Positions 41,493 through 44,850 of a stretch of DNA of 44,850 nucleotides are shown here, piece after piece; the first letter of the stretch is position 1, and each line of letters opens with the position of its first letter. A program made the translations under genes and the position numbers. Source of the stretch: Bacteroidales bacterium (GTDB lineage: Bacteria > Bacteroidota > Bacteroidia > Bacteroidales > Bacteroidaceae); contig JAGHUS010000036.1 of NCBI GenBank assembly GCA_018064685.1, positions 1-44,850 on the forward strand, written 5' to 3'. The notes under the pieces are model-generated. The model was not told the origin of the DNA, ran no database searches, and saw only the letters and a program-made list of their open reading frames with translations.

Positions 41493-43277
41493 ATGAAAAA
41501 CGAAATCATCTGCCAAAGAGTAGAGAAGTTAAGAGAATGGATGCGCGAGAACGGCTTCGAAGCATTCATCTTCCCCAGCACCGACCCTCACAGCGGTGAA
41601 TACATCCCCGACCACTGGATGACACGCCAGTGGATAAGCGGTTTCAACGGTTCGGCAGGAACAGCCGTCGTCACTCTCGACAGCGCAGCCCTCTGGACCG
41701 ACTCACGATATTTCCTGGCTGCTGCCGAACAGTTGGACGGCACGCCCTTCCAACTCATGAAAATGGCACTTGCCGACACACCCACCATCGCCGAGTGGCT
41801 GGGAGAGCAGCTCAACGAGGATGACACGGTGGGAATGGATGGATGGGTGAACACCATTAGCAGCGTGGAAACACTGGAGCAAGAGTTGCTGAACTACGGT
41901 CTGGAACTGGAGACAGAGTTCGACCCCGCAGAAGAATTGTGGGAGGATCGCCCCGCAATACCCAGCAACCCCGTCGAGGTGCAGCCCATCGAGCTGACAG
42001 GCATGAGTGCCAAGGAGAAGATAGCCAAGGTGCGCGAGGAGATGCTTGCCCAGCAGTGCGAGGTGCTCGTGGTGAGCCAGCTCGACGAGATAGCCTGGCT
42101 GCTGAACCTGCGTGGCACCGACGTGCACTGCAACCCCGTCTTCGTCAGCTACGTCCTGCTGACGGAAGACGACTGCACGCTGTACATCAATCCCGAGAAA
42201 CTCACGCCCGAAGCAGTGGAGTACCTGAAAAACGAAGGCGTGAAGACTGACGACTACGAGAACATCGAGGATGCACTGGACGGATATTATGGCGACGCCA
42301 TGATGGACCACCACACCACCAACTTCCACCTCTACAACCTACTCGACGCCGAGTCAATAACATGCGACGCACCCTCGCCCATCGCCATGCTGAAAGCCGT
42401 TAAGACCGAGGCCGAGATAAAGGGCTATCGCAGTGCCATGCTGAAGGACGGCATCGCACTGGTGAAGTTCCTGCGCTGGCTGAAGCCTGCCGTCGAGGCG
42501 GGAGGACAGACGGAGATGAGCATCGACCAGAAGCTGACAAGTCTGCGAGCCGAGCAGCCCCTCTATCGCGACATCTCGTTCGACACCATAGCCGGCTACG
42601 GCGCACACGGAGCCATCGTACACTACGAGGCCACGCCCGAGACCGACATCCCCCTCGAGCCCCGCGGACTGCTGCTGTTGGACAGCGGAGCGCAGTACCA
42701 GGACGGTACCACCGACATCACGCGCACCATCGCCCTCGGCCCTCTCACCGACGAGGAGAAGCACGACTACACACTGGTGCTGCGCGGCCACATACGCCTG
42801 GCCATGGCCAAGTTCCCCGCCGGCTCGTCGGGCACACAGCTCGATGCCTGCGCCCGCTATGCCATGTGGCAGGAAGGCATCAACTACCTGCACGGCACAG
42901 GCCACGGTGTGGGCAGCTACCTCAACGTACACGAAGGGCCTCACCAGTTCCGGATGAACTACATGAAGGCACCGCTCACGGCCCACATGACCGTCACCGT
43001 CGAGCCCGGCATCTACAAGACCGGCAAGCACGGTTGCCGCACCGAGAACACCATGCTCATCACCCACTACATGGACGGCGAGTTTGGCGAGTTCCTGCAG
43101 CTCGAGCCCCTCACACTCTGTCCCATCGACACCACCCCCATCAACCTCGACGAGATGCAGCAAGACGAGATAGACTACCTCAACTGGTATCACAACCACG
43201 TCCGCGAGACGCTGCTGCCCCACCTCACCGACGAGGCCGACCGCGAGTGGCTGGTACAGGCTACCCAAAAAGTTTAA
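41493..43277 (+). CDS. M24 family aminopeptidase P (Xaa-Pro aminopeptidase)
   Basis: The 594-aa cytoplasmic enzyme removes the N-terminal residue from peptides with Pro in position two. It has two creatinase-like N-terminal domains (about 1-160 and 165-310) and a C-terminal pita-bread catalytic domain. Metal ligands are the two Asp residues in LLDSGAQYQDGTTDITRTI, the His in GTGHGVGSYLNVHEGP, and the two Glu residues in TVEPGIYK and HGCRTENTML. The three-domain length resembles the eukaryotic XPNPEP1 type rather than the 440-aa E. coli PepP. No signal peptide is present. Confidence 0.95.
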   Translation: MKNEIICQRVEKLREWMRENGFEAFIFPSTDPHSGEYIPDHWMTRQWISGFNGSAGTAVVTLDSAALWTDSRYFLAAAEQLDGTPFQLMKMALADTPTIAEWLGEQLNEDDTVGMDGWVNTISSVETLEQELLNYGLELETEFDPAEELWEDRPAIPSNPVEVQPIELTGMSAKEKIAKVREEMLAQQCEVLVVSQLDEIAWLLNLRGTDVHCNPVFVSYVLLTEDDCTLYINPEKLTPEAVEYLKNEGVKTDDYENIEDALDGYYGDAMMDHHTTNFHLYNLLDAESITCDAPSPIAMLKAVKTEAEIKGYRSAMLKDGIALVKFLRWLKPAVEAGGQTEMSIDQKLTSLRAEQPLYRDISFDTIAGYGAHGAIVHYEATPETDIPLEPRGLLLLDSGAQYQDGTTDITRTIALGPLTDEEKHDYTLVLRGHIRLAMAKFPAGSSGTQLDACARYAMWQEGINYLHGTGHGVGSYLNVHEGPHQFRMNYMKAPLTAHMTVTVEPGIYKTGKHGCRTENTMLITHYMDGEFGEFLQLEPLTLCPIDTTPINLDEMQQDEIDYLNWYHNHVRETLLPHLTDEADREWLVQATQKV

Positions 43278-43576
43278 ACTAATGCATAATTCTTAATGCA
43301 TAATTCATAATTGGGTTGGCACATAGCGTTATTCGGAGTGATGACTTATATATAAATGTCTTCGGTATATTTAACATAAATCTTTGATAAATTTACCGTA
43401 AACGACAAAAAGGCAATAAGGACGATCGGACTTCGCCCTCAAATCGGTGATGTGAATTATGAATTATCCAAGCGCTAGCCTAATTATGAATTATGAATTA
43501 TGAATTGTGAATTATGAATTATCCAAGCGCTAGCCTAATTATGAATTATGAATTATAAATTATGAATTAATAAAAA
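43278..43576. other. 299-bp intergenic region before the carbonic anhydrase gene
   Basis: It contains ATGCATAATTCTTAATGCATAATTCATAATT text at the start (several short ATAATTC units), an AT-rich stretch near 43345-43400 with no clear TAnnTTTG element, and the 55-bp duplication at 43452-43561. No gene is visible. Confidence 0.6.
43452..43561 (+). repeat. 55-bp tandem duplication containing GCGCTAGC
   Basis: Two copies (43452-43506 and 43507-43561) agree at 54 of 55 bases. Each has GAATTATGAATTATCC, then AAGCGCTAGCC, then TAATTATGAATTATGAA. A one-mismatch match to 19 bases of it lies at 10437-10455 in the opposite orientation. Confidence 0.93.
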
Positions 43577-44152
43577 ATGGCACTAATCAAGAGACTAGAG
43601 GGAATGCCTGCCCCTCGATTTGGAAAGCACTGCTACTTCTCGGAAGGCGCAGTGATAGTAGGCGATGTAGAGATGGGCGACGACTGCACGGTGTGGTTCA
43701 ACGCCGTGATACGTGGCGATGTACACTACGTGAAGATTGGCAACCGCACCAACGTGCAGGACAACAGTTGCATCCACACCCTCAACGGCAAGGCCCCCTG
43801 CATTCTGGGCGATGACGTCACCATCGGTCACTGCGTCACCCTGCACGGCTGCGAGGTGCAGGACGGAGCACTCGTGGGCATGGGAGCCACCGTGCTAGAC
43901 CATGCCGTGGTGGGCAAGGGAGCCATCGTGGCTGCCGGAGCCCTGGTGCTGAGCAACACGCAGATAGGTGACGGCGAACTGTGGGGCGGCGTTCCCGCCA
44001 AGTTCATCAAGAAGGTCGACCCCGAGCAGGCACAGTCGCTCAACAAGACCTATGCTGCCCACTACATCGAGTATAGCGACTGGTTCCGCAAGGCCGACAG
44101 CAATCCCGACAACACACAGAACGTCACAACGAGCGAGGAGTATAAAGCATAA
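43577..44152 (+). CDS. Gamma-class carbonic anhydrase-like hexapeptide protein
   Basis: The 191-aa product is a left-handed beta-helix with hexapeptide repeats from about residue 15 to 150 (VIVGDVEMGDDCTVWFNAVI, then VTIGHCVTLHGCEVQDGALV). The three zinc histidines of the gamma-carbonic anhydrase family are visible in NSCIHTLNG and IGHCVTLHGC. The RGD of VIRGDVHYVKIGNRTNVQDN is conserved in the family. It should be a cytoplasmic trimer, interconverting CO2 and bicarbonate, or a paralogue without that activity (YrdA/PaaY-like members are often weak or inactive). Confidence 0.92.
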   Translation: MALIKRLEGMPAPRFGKHCYFSEGAVIVGDVEMGDDCTVWFNAVIRGDVHYVKIGNRTNVQDNSCIHTLNGKAPCILGDDVTIGHCVTLHGCEVQDGALVGMGATVLDHAVVGKGAIVAAGALVLSNTQIGDGELWGGVPAKFIKKVDPEQAQSLNKTYAAHYIEYSDWFRKADSNPDNTQNVTTSEEYKA

Positions 44153-44235
44153 GTGAATAGTGACTCTTTTTTTAGTAAAAAGTGAATCAAGGGGTCAGAC
44201 ACCATGATCCACGATAGTACCCCTATTATTTACAA

Positions 44236-44267
44236 CTGCTAAACTGCTAAACTGCTAAACTGCTATA
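44236..44267 (+). repeat. 8-bp tandem repeat CTGCTAAA, 4 units
   Basis: CTGCTAAA is repeated three times, followed by CTGCTATA. It is unrelated in sequence to the GAGGTTRT octamer arrays elsewhere in the window but has the same period. Confidence 0.88.
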
Positions 44268-44270
44268 AAA

Positions 44271-44299
44271 AAAGGTTCGCATTTTGAGTGCGAACCCTT
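44271..44299. terminator. Bidirectional terminator-like hairpin
   Basis: GGTTCGCA (44274-44281) pairs with TGCGAACC (44289-44296), extended by AAA/TTT. On the minus strand a run of seven Ts follows, a good terminator for transcripts of the gene ending at 44744; in the plus direction only CTTTG follows. Confidence 0.6.
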
Positions 44300-44302
44300 T
44301 GT

Positions 44303-44401
44303 AAATTACACAAAGGTGTCAGACACCTTTGTGTAATTTTTCTCTGCATCAGAACAATATCCCGCTGTTTTTACACAAAGGTGTCAGACACCTTTGTGTA
44401 A
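44303..44401. repeat. Two REP-like palindromes centred on GGTGTCAGACACC
   Basis: The first has 18-base perfect arms (44303-44320 and 44322-44339) around a single A; the second has 15-base perfect arms (44371-44385 and 44387-44401). Centres are 65 bases apart. The text after each (TCTGCATCAGAACAATAT and TCTGCACTGTCAGAACAGCA) is also related, so a unit of about 65 bases was duplicated. Confidence 0.92.
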
Positions 44402-44549
44402 TCTTTCTGCACTGTCAGAACAGCATTCCACTATTCGATGCGCAACTGACACCGATGGCTGTTCCGATGGCGGTGATCAGTGCAGTAAGAAGCTTCCAAA
44501 GAAAGCTGATAGTTTCCTTCTTCATTAGGACTCTCCCCCCGCCCTAAAA

Positions 44550-44740
44550 GACTCTCCCCCCGCCCTCCCTGAAGGGAGGGAGCTGCATTACAGCTAAGGG
44601 CACAGTGCCTAGGGAGCCTCCGATACTATTAGGGGGATTCGGAGTAGTTTGGTAATAATGAAATAAAAGACTCTCCCCCCGCCGTCTGCCTCTCAGCGGA
44701 AATGCAGCCCCCTCCCTCCAGGGAGGGCGGGGGGAGAGTC
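44550..44740. mobile_element. MITE-like 191-bp element with 40-bp terminal inverted repeats
   Basis: The left end starts GACTCTCCCCCCGCCCTCCC and runs to 44589; the right end (44701-44740) is its reverse complement with 38 of 40 matches. Each terminal repeat is itself a small hairpin (CCCTCCCTGAAGGGAGGG). Further GACTCTCCCCCCGCC half copies start at 44529 and 44669. There is no internal open frame of interest. Whether it moves is unknown; no target duplication could be defined. Confidence 0.6.
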
Positions 44741-44743
44741 CGA

Positions 44744-44850
44744 TCACTTGTGCACCTCGACGTCGGGCTCGTCGCTGCCCTTGCGCTTCTCGGCCTCGAT
44801 CTTGATGACCTCGGCCTGCTTCTTGAGGGTGGCACCTCGGTGAACTCGCA
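44744..44850 (-). CDS. C-terminal end of an unidentified protein (cut by window edge)
   Basis: On the minus strand the frame ends with TGA at 44744-44746. It is open to the window edge and reads RVHRGATLKKQAEVIKIEAE, then KRKGSDEPDVEVHK. The tail is highly charged and probably helical or disordered. Codon use is GC-rich at third positions, as in neighbouring real genes, which supports this frame over the others. The protein cannot be identified from about 34 residues. Confidence 0.6.
   Translation of the reverse strand, partial: RVHRGATLKKQAEVIKIEAEKRKGSDEPDVEVHK

Larger units (their letters stand above)
44153..44743. other. 591-bp repeat-rich intergenic region
   Basis: No gene. From left to right it holds a GGTCAGACACC variant (about 44192), four copies of CTGCTAAA (44236-44265), a hairpin (44271-44299), two long palindromes (44303-44339 and 44371-44401), and a 191-bp inverted-repeat element (44550-44740) with extra half copies. 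Confidence 0.8.

Overview
This window reads as chromosomal DNA of a gut- or oral-type Bacteroidales bacterium, most like Prevotella or its close relatives. Several things point there. The core promoters follow the Bacteroidota pattern TTG, about 20 bases, TAnnTTTG. There is a complete type IX secretion/gliding-type core cluster (porP/sprF-like, gldK, gldL, gldM, gldN). There are BspA-type leucine-rich repeats, a short-form malate dehydrogenase, and large secreted proteins with GLYIxNGxKVxxK-type C-termini. No rRNA, tRNA, CRISPR array or intact transposase was seen.

Layout. Positions 1-4719 (minus) hold a three-gene, gap-free operon in which every product carries a double-CxxC zinc ribbon: a 922-aa SPFH/band-7-like scaffold with a ribbon at each end, a 608-aa protein with a clan-CD (gingipain C25/caspase-like) His-Cys dyad, and a third ribbon protein cut by the window edge. 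This is the best candidate for an under-described system. Positions 4956-7220 hold a Bacteroidota-specific small protein converging on a receptor-like Ser/Thr kinase (cytoplasmic kinase, one membrane helix, BspA-like LRR ectodomain). Positions 7235-8300 are a scar: a 55-bp copy of the mdh 3' end, a frameshifted and internally deleted AAA/DUF4143 ATPase, and a promoter-leader with three 33-bp repeats.

Positions 8493-19079 are mostly housekeeping: mdh, a vWA protein and its unknown neighbour, gltX-waaA, a PgpH-like HD phosphohydrolase, a YhcH-family protein, a hypothetical protein and nagB. Positions 19240-30748 (minus) encode envelope proteins: a propeller lipoprotein with a CxxCH motif, a polytopic DUF6057-like protein, an M60-type metallopeptidase and a 1187-aa secreted protein. 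These last two are plausible cargo of the secretion system encoded at 32384-39089. The remainder holds priA, an M24 aminopeptidase P, a gamma-type carbonic anhydrase and a repeat-dense end with the tail of a further minus-strand gene.

A striking background feature is the number of unrelated tandem or dispersed repeats in intergenic spacers: an 8-bp unit after several genes, 22-bp GCTAG units, 20-21-bp units between gldK and gldL, 9-bp CTAG units between gldL and gldM, 15-bp units between gldM and gldN, a 55-bp duplication, two near-perfect palindromes and a MITE-like inverted repeat. All functional names rest on motif recognition by eye; no database search was run.
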